A stretch of DNA of 64,000 nucleotides from Anaerolineales bacterium. Its GTDB lineage: Bacteria; Chloroflexota; Anaerolineae; Anaerolineales; UBA11579. This document shows, in pieces, positions 8,321 through 16,592 of the stretch (the first letter of the stretch is position 1; the number at the start of each line of letters is the position of its first letter). Below the pieces are notes generated by a model that was given only the letters and a program-made list of their open reading frames with translations, made no database searches and was not told the DNA's origin. Both the position numbers and the translations under genes were made by a program. The stretch covers positions 852,981 to 916,980 of the forward strand of contig JAHBVB010000002.1 in the NCBI GenBank assembly GCA_019637805.1. The letters are read 5' to 3'.

Positions 8321-9610
8321 CTACTTACGCTTGGCCATCGGTACAAAGTCGCGCACATCCTCGCCCAGGTACACTTGGCGCGGGCGGGCGATCTTCTGCT
8401 CGCTATCCAGCAGCATTTCCTGCCACTGAGCCAGCCAACCCACCGTGCGGGGGATGGCGAACATCACCGGGAAGAAGCTGGTCGGCAGGCGCATGGCCTG
8501 ATAGATGATGCCCGAGTAGAAGTCCACATTCGGGTACAGCTTGCGCTCGATGAAGTAGTCGTCCTCGAGGGCAATGCGCTCCAGTTCCATGGCCACATCC
8601 AGCATTGGGTTGCGGCCGGTCACCTTGAAGACGTCCTCCGCCACCTGCTTGATGATGCGCGCCCGCGGGTCATAATTCTTGTACACGCGGTGCCCAAAGC
8701 CCATCAGGCGCCCTTCGCCCTTCTTGACCTTATCGACGAATGCCGGAATGTTCTTGGCGTCGCCGATCTGGTTGAGCATGCGCAGTACCGCTTCGTTGGC
8801 GCCGCCGTGCAGCGGGCCGTACAAGGCGGCCGCCGCACCGGCCATGGCGGAATACGGATCCACCTGGCTGGAGCCGATGCCGCGCATCGCGTTGGTGCTG
8901 CAGTTCTGCTCGTGGTCCGCATGCAAGATAAAGAGCACATCCAGGGCACGCTCCAGCACCGGGTTGGGCTCATACTTCAACTCGGTCATGCGGAACATCA
9001 TGTTCAGGAAGTTGCCCGGGTAGCTCAGGTCATTGTCCGGATAGGCAAACGGCAAGCCCTGGCTATGGCGATAAGAAAACGCCGCAATGGTGGGCACCTT
9101 GGCGATCAGACGTTGGATCTGGATCGTGCGCCCGGCTTCGTCGCCGATATTGCTGGCTTCAGGATAGAAGGTGGACAGCGCAGCCACGGTGGCGATGAAC
9201 ATGCCCATCGGATGTGCATCGTAGCGGAAGTGCTGCATGAAGTTCTTGATGTTCTCGTGGATGATCGTATGGTGGGTGATGTCGTACACCCACTGCTCGT
9301 CCTGAGCCTTGTTGGGCAATTCGCCATGCAAGATCAGGTATGCCACTTCAAGATAGGTACAGTTCTCCGCCAGCTGCTCGATCGGATAGCCGCGATAGCG
9401 CAGAATGCCCTTGTCACCGTCCACCAACGTAATGCTGCTCTTGGTGCTGGCTGTGTTGGTGAAGGCCGGGTCATAGCTCATCAGGCCAAAATCATCGTCG
9501 CCAGTCTTGATCTGGCGCAAATCCAAAGCCCGAATGGTGCCTTCCCACACCGGGATCTCGTATTGTTTCCCGGTGCGGTTGTCCGTGATCGATAATGTGT
9601 CTTTGGACAT
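8321..9610 (-). CDS. gltA: Citrate synthase
   Basis: The 429-residue protein is a type II-length citrate synthase that condenses oxaloacetate and acetyl-CoA in the TCA cycle. Recognisable parts are the N-terminal beta domain, the RYRGYPIEQLAE segment, the active-site HADHEQN region, the GPLHGGANEAV motif and MGFGHRVYKNYDPRA. A purine-rich AAGAAGAG precedes the ATG. It lies 21 bp behind mdh on the same strand. The pair therefore makes a small TCA operon that supplies oxaloacetate and uses it. The operon ends at the shared terminator. Confidence 0.95.
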   Translation of the reverse strand: MSKDTLSITDNRTGKQYEIPVWEGTIRALDLRQIKTGDDDFGLMSYDPAFTNTASTKSSITLVDGDKGILRYRGYPIEQLAENCTYLEVAYLILHGELPNKAQDEQWVYDITHHTIIHENIKNFMQHFRYDAHPMGMFIATVAALSTFYPEASNIGDEAGRTIQIQRLIAKVPTIAAFSYRHSQGLPFAYPDNDLSYPGNFLNMMFRMTELKYEPNPVLERALDVLFILHADHEQNCSTNAMRGIGSSQVDPYSAMAGAAAALYGPLHGGANEAVLRMLNQIGDAKNIPAFVDKVKKGEGRLMGFGHRVYKNYDPRARIIKQVAEDVFKVTGRNPMLDVAMELERIALEDDYFIERKLYPNVDFYSGIIYQAMRLPTSFFPVMFAIPRTVGWLAQWQEMLLDSEQKIARPRQVYLGEDVRDFVPMAKRK

Positions 9611-9631
9611 ATCTCTTCTTTCTCAGGCAGT

Positions 9632-10555
9632 CTAGATCTTCAGTTCGGTCATGCTGGCTTTCACTTCCGCCGCCGACTTGTCAACCTCTGCCTGTTCCTC
9701 TGCATTGAGCGTGTACTCAATCACCTTCACCAGACCCTTGCGGCCCAGCTGCGCAGGCACGCCAAAGAAAATGTCCTTCTGCCCATATTCACCTTGCAGG
9801 TAAATAGAGCTGGGTACGATCAGGTTCTTGTCTTTCAAAATGGCTTCCACCATCTGGGCGATGGCCACAGAAGGCGCATAGAAGGCGCTGCCCTGCTTGA
9901 GCAGCGAAACGATCTCGCCGCCGCCCTTGCGGGTACGCTCCACGATGGCTTCCAGCCGGTCGGCGGGCAGCATCTCGTTCAGCGGCACGCCGGCCACGTT
10001 CGAATGGCGCGTCAGCGGCACCATGCTGTCGCCGTGGCCGCCCAGCACGTAGCAGTTGATGTTCTCCACGCTGACACCCAGTTCCATGGCCACAAAGGCG
10101 CGCATGCGGGCGGAGTCGAGGATGCCAGCCTGGCCGATTACGCGTTCGCGCGGCAGGCCACCGGTCTTCATCGTGACGTAGCACATCGTATCCAGTGGAT
10201 TGGTGAGAATAATGTAGATGGCGTCGGGGGAATGCTTGAGGGTCTCTTCCGTGGCTTTTTTGACGATATCGGCGTTTGTGTTAAGCAGATCTTCACGGCT
10301 CATACCCGGCTTGCGCGGCAGGCCGGCGGTGATCACCACAATGTCTGACCCTTCGGTTACCTTGTAGTCATTACTGCCTGTCACGCGCACGTCCTTGCCG
10401 ATCACCGGCATGGCCTGCAGCAGATCCAGGGCTTTACCCTGCGGCATGCCTTCGACCACATCGACCAAGGCGATATCCGCCAGTTCGCGCTCAGCCAACC
10501 AGTGGGCCGCGGTAGCGCCGGTCATGCCGGCGCCGACAATAGAAACTTTAGTCAT
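9632..10555 (-). CDS. mdh: Malate dehydrogenase (LDH-like type)
   Basis: The 307-residue NAD-dependent enzyme interconverts malate and oxaloacetate. It shows the N-terminal dinucleotide loop VGAGMTG, the substrate-loop arginines in LPRKPGMSRED, the NPLD segment, and the GGHGDSMVPL motif with the catalytic His. The NPLD and GxHGDxMVPL form is that of the LDH-like malate dehydrogenases. GGAG precedes the start by 7 nt. A minus-strand TATAAT at 10614-10609 is the likely -10 box. It is the first gene of the mdh-gltA operon. Confidence 0.94.
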   Translation of the reverse strand: MTKVSIVGAGMTGATAAHWLAERELADIALVDVVEGMPQGKALDLLQAMPVIGKDVRVTGSNDYKVTEGSDIVVITAGLPRKPGMSREDLLNTNADIVKKATEETLKHSPDAIYIILTNPLDTMCYVTMKTGGLPRERVIGQAGILDSARMRAFVAMELGVSVENINCYVLGGHGDSMVPLTRHSNVAGVPLNEMLPADRLEAIVERTRKGGGEIVSLLKQGSAFYAPSVAIAQMVEAILKDKNLIVPSSIYLQGEYGQKDIFFGVPAQLGRKGLVKVIEYTLNAEEQAEVDKSAAEVKASMTELKI

Positions 10556-10608
10556 TCATGCTCCAGAAATTTAGGGAAGTTTTGGGAATACATAGCTCAA
10601 ACAAGCGA

Positions 10609-10614
10609 ATTATA
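10609..10614 (-). promoter_or_regulatory. Putative -10 box of the mdh-gltA operon
   Basis: Consensus TATAAT on the minus strand lies 53 nt before the mdh start. No good -35 hexamer is visible. Confidence 0.45.
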
Positions 10615-10643
10615 ACATTGCAGATTTGCCCAAAAACTTGATG

Positions 10644-10680
10644 TTAAAAGCAAAATGAGCGGAAGCACCGCCCATTTTGC
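10644..10680 (-). terminator. Terminator downstream of trxB
   Basis: A 12-bp stem with one mismatch (GCAAAATG and GCGG arms) and a 5-nt loop. On the minus strand it is followed by CTTTTAA, a weak T run. Confidence 0.6.
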
Positions 10681-10694
10681 TGGTTTCATTCAGC

Positions 10695-11657
10695 TTAGGG
10701 GTTTTCTTCGAGAAAGCGCGTCGCCTGAATGCCCGCCGCAGCGCCCATGCCGGCAGAAGTGATCACCTGCCGGAAGTGCGGGTCAGCCACTTCGCCCGCA
10801 GCGAAAACACCAGGGACGCTGGTCTCCATGTACTGGTTGGCGATCAGGTATCCGCCTGCGTCCATCTCCAGCTGCCCGACAAACAGCTGCGTGTTGGGCG
10901 TGTGGCCGATGAAGATAAACACGCCATCGGTTTTGAAGTTCTTCTTCTCGCCGGAGACGATATCTTCCAACTCCACTGTATTGACTGCTTCGGGACCTTC
11001 GATCTTGTTGACCACCGTGTTGGTGATAAATTTCATTTTCGGGTTTTCCTGGGCGCGCTGCAGCAGCAATTCGCCCGCACGGAATTCCCCGCGGCGGTGG
11101 ATCACGGTCACGTTGTTGGCAAAGCGCGTCAGGAACGAACCTTCTTCCATGGCGCTGTCCCCGCCGCCAACCACGATCACGTCCTTATCCTTGAAGAAGA
11201 AGCCATCGCAGGTACCGCAGTAGGAAACGCCGCGCCCAGTCAGCTCCACTTCGCCCGGTACATCCAAGTGCCGCGGCGTGGCGCCCGTGGCAATGATCAG
11301 CGTATCCGCCAGATAGACTTTTTCATAGGTCGTGACCCGGAAAGGCCGCTGGCTCAAGTCCACTTGGGTGGCCGTATCAAAGACCACACGCGCGCCAAAG
11401 CGCTCGGCTTGCTTGCGGAACAGCTCGGTCAGTTCCGGGCCGCCCACCGCCTCGGGGAAGCCGGGGTAATTCTCCACAATATGGGTTTGCGATACCTGGC
11501 CGCCATACTCCTGGCCGGCCAACACTACCGGCTCGAGCTGGGCGCGAGCGGTATACAGGGCCGCGCTCAGGCCGGCTGGGCCAGAACCTAAGATCAAATT
11601 CTTGACATGCTCAGGCGGCGAAGCAGAATTGTTGGCATTGCGTTTGACTTCGAGCAT
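10695..11657 (-). CDS. trxB: Thioredoxin reductase
   Basis: The 320-residue flavoprotein passes electrons from NADPH to thioredoxin. The FAD-binding GSGPAG motif is at about residues 24-29. The redox pair Cys-Gly-Thr-Cys is at 147-150. GGGDSAMEE is the NADPH-binding region, and the C-terminal GEVADPHFRQ segment contacts FAD. A 17-residue N-terminal extension precedes the FAD fold. The start is supported by GAGGA 8 nt upstream. A minus-strand TATAAT at 11728-11723 is the probable -10 box. The gene is divergent from ygfZ. Confidence 0.95.
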   Translation of the reverse strand: MLEVKRNANNSASPPEHVKNLILGSGPAGLSAALYTARAQLEPVVLAGQEYGGQVSQTHIVENYPGFPEAVGGPELTELFRKQAERFGARVVFDTATQVDLSQRPFRVTTYEKVYLADTLIIATGATPRHLDVPGEVELTGRGVSYCGTCDGFFFKDKDVIVVGGGDSAMEEGSFLTRFANNVTVIHRRGEFRAGELLLQRAQENPKMKFITNTVVNKIEGPEAVNTVELEDIVSGEKKNFKTDGVFIFIGHTPNTQLFVGQLEMDAGGYLIANQYMETSVPGVFAAGEVADPHFRQVITSAGMGAAAGIQATRFLEENP

Positions 11658-11722
11658 CGTACATCCTCATCCAATGGGTTCACTCCCTAGACGCCGACCG
11701 CGTCCTTTTCATTACCAAGCTG

Positions 11723-11752
11723 ATTATATAGCGTCGGGTCCCATGCTAGAAT
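11723..11752. promoter_or_regulatory. Divergent -10 boxes of trxB and ygfZ
   Basis: Minus-strand TATAAT (11728-11723) points to trxB. Plus-strand TAGAAT (11747-11752), with an upstream TG at -15/-14, ends 6 nt before the ygfZ ATG and predicts a leaderless ygfZ transcript. Confidence 0.65.
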
Positions 11753-11758
11753 CAAACA

Positions 11759-12700
11759 ATGACCCTACAGGCTCCACCTGCCTACCAGGCCGCCAAAGAA
11801 GGCGCCGCTTACTTCACCCTGAGCGCGCCCGGCCTTCTGCGCTTCACCGGGGAAACCCATGTGGATTTCTTGCAGCGGCAGACCAGCAATGATCTCGGCC
11901 TGCTCAGCCCGCAGCAAGCCGTGCCCAGCCTACTAACTTCCGCCCAGGGCCGCGTGCTAGAACATTTCAGCCTGGCCCAAGACGGAGACAACCTGCTCAT
12001 GCTGACCCAACCCGGGCACGGCCCCGGGCTGGCAGCCTACTTCCAAAAACGCATCTTCTTCAATGACCAGGTCGTCGTCCAAGATCAGAGCGACGCCTAT
12101 GCACAAATTGAACTGCACGGTCCGCTGGCAGTGCAGGCTCTGGCCAGGCTGGGCCTGGAACCCGTCGCAGCGCTGGATAGCCTGCGGGCGGCAGAATGGC
12201 AGGGGCATCCGGTTCATCTGATCACCCAACCCGGCTACGGCAGCCCGTACAGGTATCTTCTCATGCTGCCCCAACCCACCGCCCCCGCCCTGCTGGTTAG
12301 CCTGCAGCTGTCAGAACTGAACGCCTCACAACGTGAGCTGTTGCGCATTGAGGCCGGTCTGCCCGGCGACCCGGAATTCAATCACCAATACACGCCATTC
12401 GAACTTGGCTTGGATCGACTGGTCTCGGCCACCAAGGGCTGCTACACAGGTCAGGAAGTGCTCGCTCGCCAAGTGACCTACGACAAGGTCGTGCGCAAGC
12501 TAGCCCGGATCAGCAGCCAGCAACCCTTGGCTCCAGGCCAGCGGCTGCTGGCAGAGGACAAGCCCGTCGGCGAGGTCACCTCCGCAGCGAACTCGCCCAC
12601 TCATGGCCCACTGGCCCTGGCCGTGCTGCGCCGGACACACGACCAGCCCGGTACCAGACTTACTACCGAAAACGGGGAAGAAGCAGTCATTCTGGAGTAA
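11759..12700 (+). CDS. ygfZ: YgfZ/GcvT-fold folate-binding protein
   Basis: The 313-residue protein carries the YgfZ signature K-G-C-Y-T-G-Q-E (starting near residue 226) inside a GcvT-like fold. YgfZ is known to help in making or repairing iron-sulfur enzymes in a tetrahydrofolate-dependent way. The N-terminal part (RFTGETHVDFLQRQTSND) matches the domain in which GcvT binds folate. No ribosome binding site is seen and the -10 box ends 6 nt upstream, so the start at ATG 11759 fits a leaderless mRNA. It stands alone, followed by an AT-rich promoter region. Confidence 0.88.
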   Translation: MTLQAPPAYQAAKEGAAYFTLSAPGLLRFTGETHVDFLQRQTSNDLGLLSPQQAVPSLLTSAQGRVLEHFSLAQDGDNLLMLTQPGHGPGLAAYFQKRIFFNDQVVVQDQSDAYAQIELHGPLAVQALARLGLEPVAALDSLRAAEWQGHPVHLITQPGYGSPYRYLLMLPQPTAPALLVSLQLSELNASQRELLRIEAGLPGDPEFNHQYTPFELGLDRLVSATKGCYTGQEVLARQVTYDKVVRKLARISSQQPLAPGQRLLAEDKPVGEVTSAANSPTHGPLALAVLRRTHDQPGTRLTTENGEEAVILE

Positions 12701-12756
12701 TTTGAGCAATTATTGAGAAAAGTAAATAGAAATATCAGAATATTCAATATATTTTC

Positions 12757-12784
12757 TTGACAATTGCCAAAACATCTATACAAT
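12757..12784 (+). promoter_or_regulatory. Sigma-70 promoter of the DUF2089/SHOCT-like operon
   Basis: TTGACA (12757-12762), a 16-nt spacer and TACAAT (12779-12784) form a good housekeeping promoter in a locally AT-rich stretch. Transcription should begin near 12791 and leave a leader of about 50 nt. Confidence 0.75.
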
Positions 12785-12810
12785 AGTTGCATGTTTCCGC
12801 GTGAAAAAAT

Positions 12811-12826
12811 CAAAATCCTGATTTTG
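12811..12826 (+). repeat. Inverted repeat in the leader of the DUF2089 operon
   Basis: CAAAATC and GATTTTG arms are separated by two bases. The repeat lies between the predicted transcription start and the ribosome binding site AGGAG. It could be an operator or a small RNA hairpin. Confidence 0.5.
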
Positions 12827-12842
12827 CGCTTAGGAGAATGAC

Positions 12843-13229
12843 ATGCACCCCACTCCCCACACTTGTCCGGTTTGCCAGGGCGACTTGCTGGTCACCAGCT
12901 TGGCCTGTCGCGAATGCGATACGCGCATCGAGGGCCGCTTCCAGGGCAGTCCATTCAGCCAACTGAGCGAGGAGCAATTGGCCTTCGTGGAATTGTTTGT
13001 CCGCAACCAGGGCAAGATCACCCGCATGGAGGCCGACCTGGGGCTTTCCTACCCCACCATCCGCAACCGCCTGATGGAGATCATCCGCAGTCTGGGCTAT
13101 GAGCCCAGCGAAGAAGACTTCGCCGGGCTGGGCGACGAAGAGCGCCGCCGCATCCTGGACGACCTGGACCACGGCACGATCAGCTACGAAGAGGCCTTGC
13201 GCCTCATTGAAGAAAAGGAAGGCAGCTAA
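12843..13229 (+). CDS. DUF2089 family zinc-ribbon/HTH protein
   Basis: The 128-residue protein has an N-terminal zinc ribbon (C8, C11, C22, C25). A helix-turn-helix follows around residues 55-85 (the MEADLGLSYPTIRNRL segment), then a C-terminal G-T-I-S-Y-E-E-A-L-R-L-I-E module. This layout is that of DUF2089 proteins, a family found beside envelope-stress genes, whose members look like transcription factors. AGGAGA lies 5 nt before the ATG. It is the first of four or five genes read together from the promoter at 12757. A regulatory role for the operon is inferred from the HTH and its position. Confidence 0.85.
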   Translation: MHPTPHTCPVCQGDLLVTSLACRECDTRIEGRFQGSPFSQLSEEQLAFVELFVRNQGKITRMEADLGLSYPTIRNRLMEIIRSLGYEPSEEDFAGLGDEERRRILDDLDHGTISYEEALRLIEEKEGS

Positions 13230-14474
13230 ATGGCACGCGTACAACTGGCTTCGAGCAGCAACCCTGAAATACAAATCGGTTCAATTGCAGGCAGCCTGCA
13301 CATCAAAGGCCAAGGCGACAGCAGCATACGCATCGAAGGCCAAAGCGAAGATGCCCTGCAATACAGTTTCCAAAACGACAGGCTGACGCTCTCCTGTGAC
13401 AGCGACTGCGTTCTGCGCATACCGGAAGACAGCTCACTGAGCATCGCGCAAGTCGGCCGGGATGCGTACATCAGCAATGTAGAAGGCGACCTGAAGGTGC
13501 ATCAGATTGGCGGCTCGCTGACTCTGCGCATGGTAGGCGATACCGTCGCCGAGCATGTTGCCGGCAGTTTCACTGCCCGCAATGTGGATGGGAATTTGAG
13601 CGTACGAAATATCAGCGGCAGCGCCGCCATCCGCAACGTTGAGGGGAACCTTGAAGCACAGACCATTAGCGGCAGCCTGGGGCTGCGCGATGTGGAAGGC
13701 AACATCCAGGTCAAGACCAGCGGTAACGCTGACCTGCGCCTGAGCACGCTTGAAGATTCCGTTCATGTGGAAGCCGCCGGCAACCTGCATTGTGACTTGC
13801 GCGATTCAATAGACGCCAACATTCATTTGGAGAGCAAGGCCAAAAGCATCCTGGTCACCAGCCCTGATGAGAAGACCCGCATCCAAGCTCGCACGCATGA
13901 ATTCGTCCTGGGAGAGGGCGGCAGCCAGATCGTGCTGAAGGCCGGCGGACACATTGACATCCGCAGCCGCCAGCGGGATGAGGAGCTGCTGGTGGACCTG
14001 GACGTAGTGGATGATCTGGACAATCTGGCCGACGAGATCACCGGCCAGGTGACCCAGCAGTTGGAATCCCAGATGGAAGCGCTGAACCAGCAGCTCAGCT
14101 CGCTCAGTGAGCGATTGGGTCATTCCGGCTCACGGGCTGCGGCACGCGCTCAGGAGCGTGTAGCCCGCACCCAGCGCAAATTGGAAATGAAACTCGCCGG
14201 TCGCCGCCGGGGCCGTACTGTGTCACCACCTACCCCGCCGGCCAGGCCCGCTGAACCCGTGGACACCAAAGAGCGCGCCATGGTGCTGAATATGCTGCAG
14301 GAAAAGAAGATCTCCATCGCCGAGGCGGAGATGCTGCTGCATGCCCTGGAAGGCCGCCCGGCCGTACAGCCCCCTGAACCACCGAAGGCCCCCGAGCCGC
14401 CTACTTCTCCTGAGTCCCCTACACCCCCGGAACCGCCCACACCCCCGAACCTTGCGGAGGATGAAAATGCCTAG
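13230..14474 (+). CDS. Beta-helix (DUF4097/bactofilin-like) repeat protein with SHOCT-like C-terminal module
   Basis: This 414-residue protein has roughly 20-residue beta repeats over residues 15-200. They repeat V-x-G-(D/N)-L-x-(V/A)-x-x-(I/V)-x-G-S and suggest a right-handed beta helix, as in DUF4097 or bactofilin-type proteins. A helical coiled segment lies near 270-320 and a basic patch at 320-335. A SHOCT-like helix pair follows near 350-378 (LNMLQEKKISIAEAEMLLHAL). It ends in a Pro/Glu tail. No signal peptide is present, so it is probably cytosolic or bound to the inner face of the membrane. The ATG directly follows the DUF2089 stop, behind AAGGAAGG. Confidence 0.75.
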   Translation: MARVQLASSSNPEIQIGSIAGSLHIKGQGDSSIRIEGQSEDALQYSFQNDRLTLSCDSDCVLRIPEDSSLSIAQVGRDAYISNVEGDLKVHQIGGSLTLRMVGDTVAEHVAGSFTARNVDGNLSVRNISGSAAIRNVEGNLEAQTISGSLGLRDVEGNIQVKTSGNADLRLSTLEDSVHVEAAGNLHCDLRDSIDANIHLESKAKSILVTSPDEKTRIQARTHEFVLGEGGSQIVLKAGGHIDIRSRQRDEELLVDLDVVDDLDNLADEITGQVTQQLESQMEALNQQLSSLSERLGHSGSRAAARAQERVARTQRKLEMKLAGRRRGRTVSPPTPPARPAEPVDTKERAMVLNMLQEKKISIAEAEMLLHALEGRPAVQPPEPPKAPEPPTSPESPTPPEPPTPPNLAEDENA

Positions 14475-15171
14475 CCCGTCAGAACGCCTGGAAATCCTCA
14501 ACCGCCTGGAGCGCGGCGAACTAAGCATTGAACAGGCCGCGGAATTGTTGACCGGCGCGCAAACCAGCCGTAAGGCTGCTGCCTCGCCAATGGATGTGTT
14601 GGAGCAACTGGAGCGCGGCGAAATCAACCCTGAAGAGGCCGCACAACAACTGGGGGCAGCGGGCGCAAGCCAGGACGCCAAAGAAGAAAGTCACACCAGC
14701 CGGGTCGAAGTCATCGACCCCAAAGTTCGCCGGTCTCGGTGGTGGGCGGTGGCGATTGCGGCGGGCAGCCTGCTGGCCGTGCTGGCCGCCACCTGGATGC
14801 GCAGCGACCTGCAGGATGGCTCGCTGGGCCTAGCCTTCATCTGTGCCTGGGCGCCGCTGCTGATGGGCATTTTGCTGATCGTGCTGGGTTGGGCCAGCCG
14901 GCAAAGTCCCTGGGCTAGTGTGCGTATTCGCTCGCGCAGGGCGGTCGGGCACGCTGAGGGCAACTTCAACCTGGACCTGCCCCTGCCGGTTAAGCTGACC
15001 AGCCAGGTCCTGAGATTTTTTGGCGGTCGCATGAATATCTCCGGAGTGGATTTGGAGGATATTGAAGGGCTGCTGGGTGCCTTCGAACAGGCCAAAGAGA
15101 ACGGCCAACCGATCATCATCCAGGCTCACAGCGACGATGATGATGAAACAGTCGACATCCAGATCAGCTAA
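14467..15171 (+). CDS. Membrane protein with two SHOCT-like modules
   Basis: The 234-residue protein has two consecutive SHOCT-like helix pairs near residues 4-28 (ILNRLERGELSIEQAAELL) and 45-68 (VLEQLERGEINPEEAAQQL). Two membrane segments follow near 95-115 and 122-145. A soluble C-terminal part ends in an Asp-rich patch. The start at ATG 14467 is chosen because GCGGAGG ends 6 nt upstream. The ATG at 14461 is too close. It overlaps the previous stop by 8 nt, so the two are translationally coupled. The function is unknown; its place suggests a membrane sensor or effector of the operon. Confidence 0.75.
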   Translation: MPSPSERLEILNRLERGELSIEQAAELLTGAQTSRKAAASPMDVLEQLERGEINPEEAAQQLGAAGASQDAKEESHTSRVEVIDPKVRRSRWWAVAIAAGSLLAVLAATWMRSDLQDGSLGLAFICAWAPLLMGILLIVLGWASRQSPWASVRIRSRRAVGHAEGNFNLDLPLPVKLTSQVLRFFGGRMNISGVDLEDIEGLLGAFEQAKENGQPIIIQAHSDDDDETVDIQIS

Positions 15172-15195
15172 TCGCGGTCTAATTGGGAGATAGTT

Positions 15196-15564
15196 ATGGC
15201 AACCAGTGAAGAACGACTAAAGATTTTACAAATGATCCAGGACGGCAAGATCAGCCCGGCCGACGGCGCCAAGCTGCTGGAAGCGTTGACGCGCGGTTCC
15301 GGCCGCCCGGCACCCGGCCGCGTAGCTGCAGACGACGGCCGCTATCTGCGCGTGCGGGTGACGGATTTGTTCAGCGGACGAAACAAAGTGACGGTCAATT
15401 TACCGCTCAGTCTGGTGAGCGCCGGCCTGGGCATCGCCTCCAAATATGTTCCGGGGGTGCAAGAAGAAGAGTTGATGGAAGCCATCCGCAGCGGCATGAC
15501 CGGCAAAGTCATCGATGTGCGCGATGAGGAAGACGGCGACCACGTGGAAATCTACATTGAGTAA
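15196..15564 (+). CDS. Small SHOCT-like module protein
   Basis: This 122-residue protein opens with the operon's shared module (RLKILQMIQDGKISPADGAKLLEAL, residues 7-31). A folded C-terminal region of about 75 residues follows, including VTVNLPLSLV and VIDVRDEEDGDHVEIYIE. That second part resembles the C-terminal domain of the preceding membrane protein, whose end also reads as an acidic V-D-I-Q-I strand. It may be a soluble version of the same partner. GGGAGA precedes the ATG by 7 nt. It is the last of the module-bearing genes. Confidence 0.75.
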   Translation: MATSEERLKILQMIQDGKISPADGAKLLEALTRGSGRPAPGRVAADDGRYLRVRVTDLFSGRNKVTVNLPLSLVSAGLGIASKYVPGVQEEELMEAIRSGMTGKVIDVRDEEDGDHVEIYIE

Positions 15565-16000
15565 AGCCACACCGGTTCGCGATCCGGACGAGGTCTTCGT
15601 CACACCAGAGCAAATACCCACTGCCTGCCAGGGCGCCTTGCACCCTGCCGCGGTAGAGGGTATTGCTTTATTTGACGCCGGCCAATATTGGGAGGCTCAC
15701 GAAGCGCTGGAAACCGCCTGGCGGGCAGAACCTGGCCCGGCCCGCCACCTTTACCAAGGCATATTGCAGGTCGGCGTCGTCTATTTGCAAATAGAACGGA
15801 ACAATTTCATTGGCATGGCCAAAATGTTTGAACGCTGCAAAAAATGGCTGGCGCCCTGGCCGGCGGTTTGCCGCGGGGTGGATGTCGATCAGCTGCGGGT
15901 CGATGTGGCGGCCGCGGTGGCTGCGGCCGGAGAGCTTGGCCCCGGCAACCTGGCCGGCTTCGACCGCAGCTTGTTCAAGAAGATCCAACGCGTCAGCTAG
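15557..16000 (+). CDS. DUF309 domain protein
   Basis: The 147-residue protein has the DUF309 signature: an F-D-A-G-Q-Y-W-E-A-H-E-A-L-E helix, then W, then L-Y-Q-G-I-L-Q-V. This is a small all-helical domain of unknown biochemical function. The start is taken as TTG 15557, which overlaps the previous stop codon. No strong ribosome binding site is visible, so the start is uncertain and translation is probably coupled. The 3' end overlaps the converging acetyltransferase gene by 8 nt. Confidence 0.75.
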   Translation: MSKATPVRDPDEVFVTPEQIPTACQGALHPAAVEGIALFDAGQYWEAHEALETAWRAEPGPARHLYQGILQVGVVYLQIERNNFIGMAKMFERCKKWLAPWPAVCRGVDVDQLRVDVAAAVAAAGELGPGNLAGFDRSLFKKIQRVS

Positions 16001-16592
16001 TCGCTGACAGAATTTCCGCCAACTCGCTGCTCTTAGCCAGCTGGTTGAACGGTTTTGGCGCAACCGGTTCCCCAGAGAGCTCTCTCAGGTCCATCTCCCA
16101 CCAGCCCACATCCTGCCAGGCGCCCAGCTTGTAGCCCACGGCCCGATAGGTGGCGAATTGGCGGAAGCCGAAGGTTTCGTGCACGGCTACACTGCCTGGG
16201 TTAGGCAGTGTGACCGCCGCATAGACCTTGTAAAAACCTTGTAGCCTTAGAATGGCAAACAGCGCTTTGTACAGCGCGCCCGCAATGCCTTGACGGCGTG
16301 CATCAGGGTGCACATACACTGAGCATTCCACTGCCCACTGATACGCTGCCCGAGGACGGTAGCGGCTGGCATAGGCATAGCCCAGCACAACGCCTCGGCC
16401 TTGAGCCACCAACCAGGGAAATTCTGGCAGTGTGCGCTCAATGCGACCGGCCATTTCCGTTACAGAGGGCGGCTCAGTTTCGAATGAGACTGCAGAGTGG
16501 CTCACCAGTGGTGCATAAATCGCCAGAATAGCCTCGGCATCCGCCATGGTGGCCAGTCTGATGCGAAAGGACTTAGGCACTTGTCCAGCCAT
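15993..16592 (-). CDS. GNAT acetyltransferase, phosphinothricin N-acetyltransferase-like
   Basis: The 199-residue protein has the GNAT fold. VYVHPDARRQGIAGAL is motif A, with the R-x-x-G-x-A acetyl-CoA loop. The segments SFETEPPS and VGYKLGAWQDVGWWE are typical of the phosphinothricin/methionine sulfoximine acetyltransferase group. These enzymes acetylate the amino group of glutamate-like compounds. The true substrate here is not known. Its start overlaps the end of the upstream acetyltransferase gene by 20 nt, and it is the last gene of a four-gene minus-strand operon. Confidence 0.82.
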   Translation of the reverse strand: MAGQVPKSFRIRLATMADAEAILAIYAPLVSHSAVSFETEPPSVTEMAGRIERTLPEFPWLVAQGRGVVLGYAYASRYRPRAAYQWAVECSVYVHPDARRQGIAGALYKALFAILRLQGFYKVYAAVTLPNPGSVAVHETFGFRQFATYRAVGYKLGAWQDVGWWEMDLRELSGEPVAPKPFNQLAKSSELAEILSATS

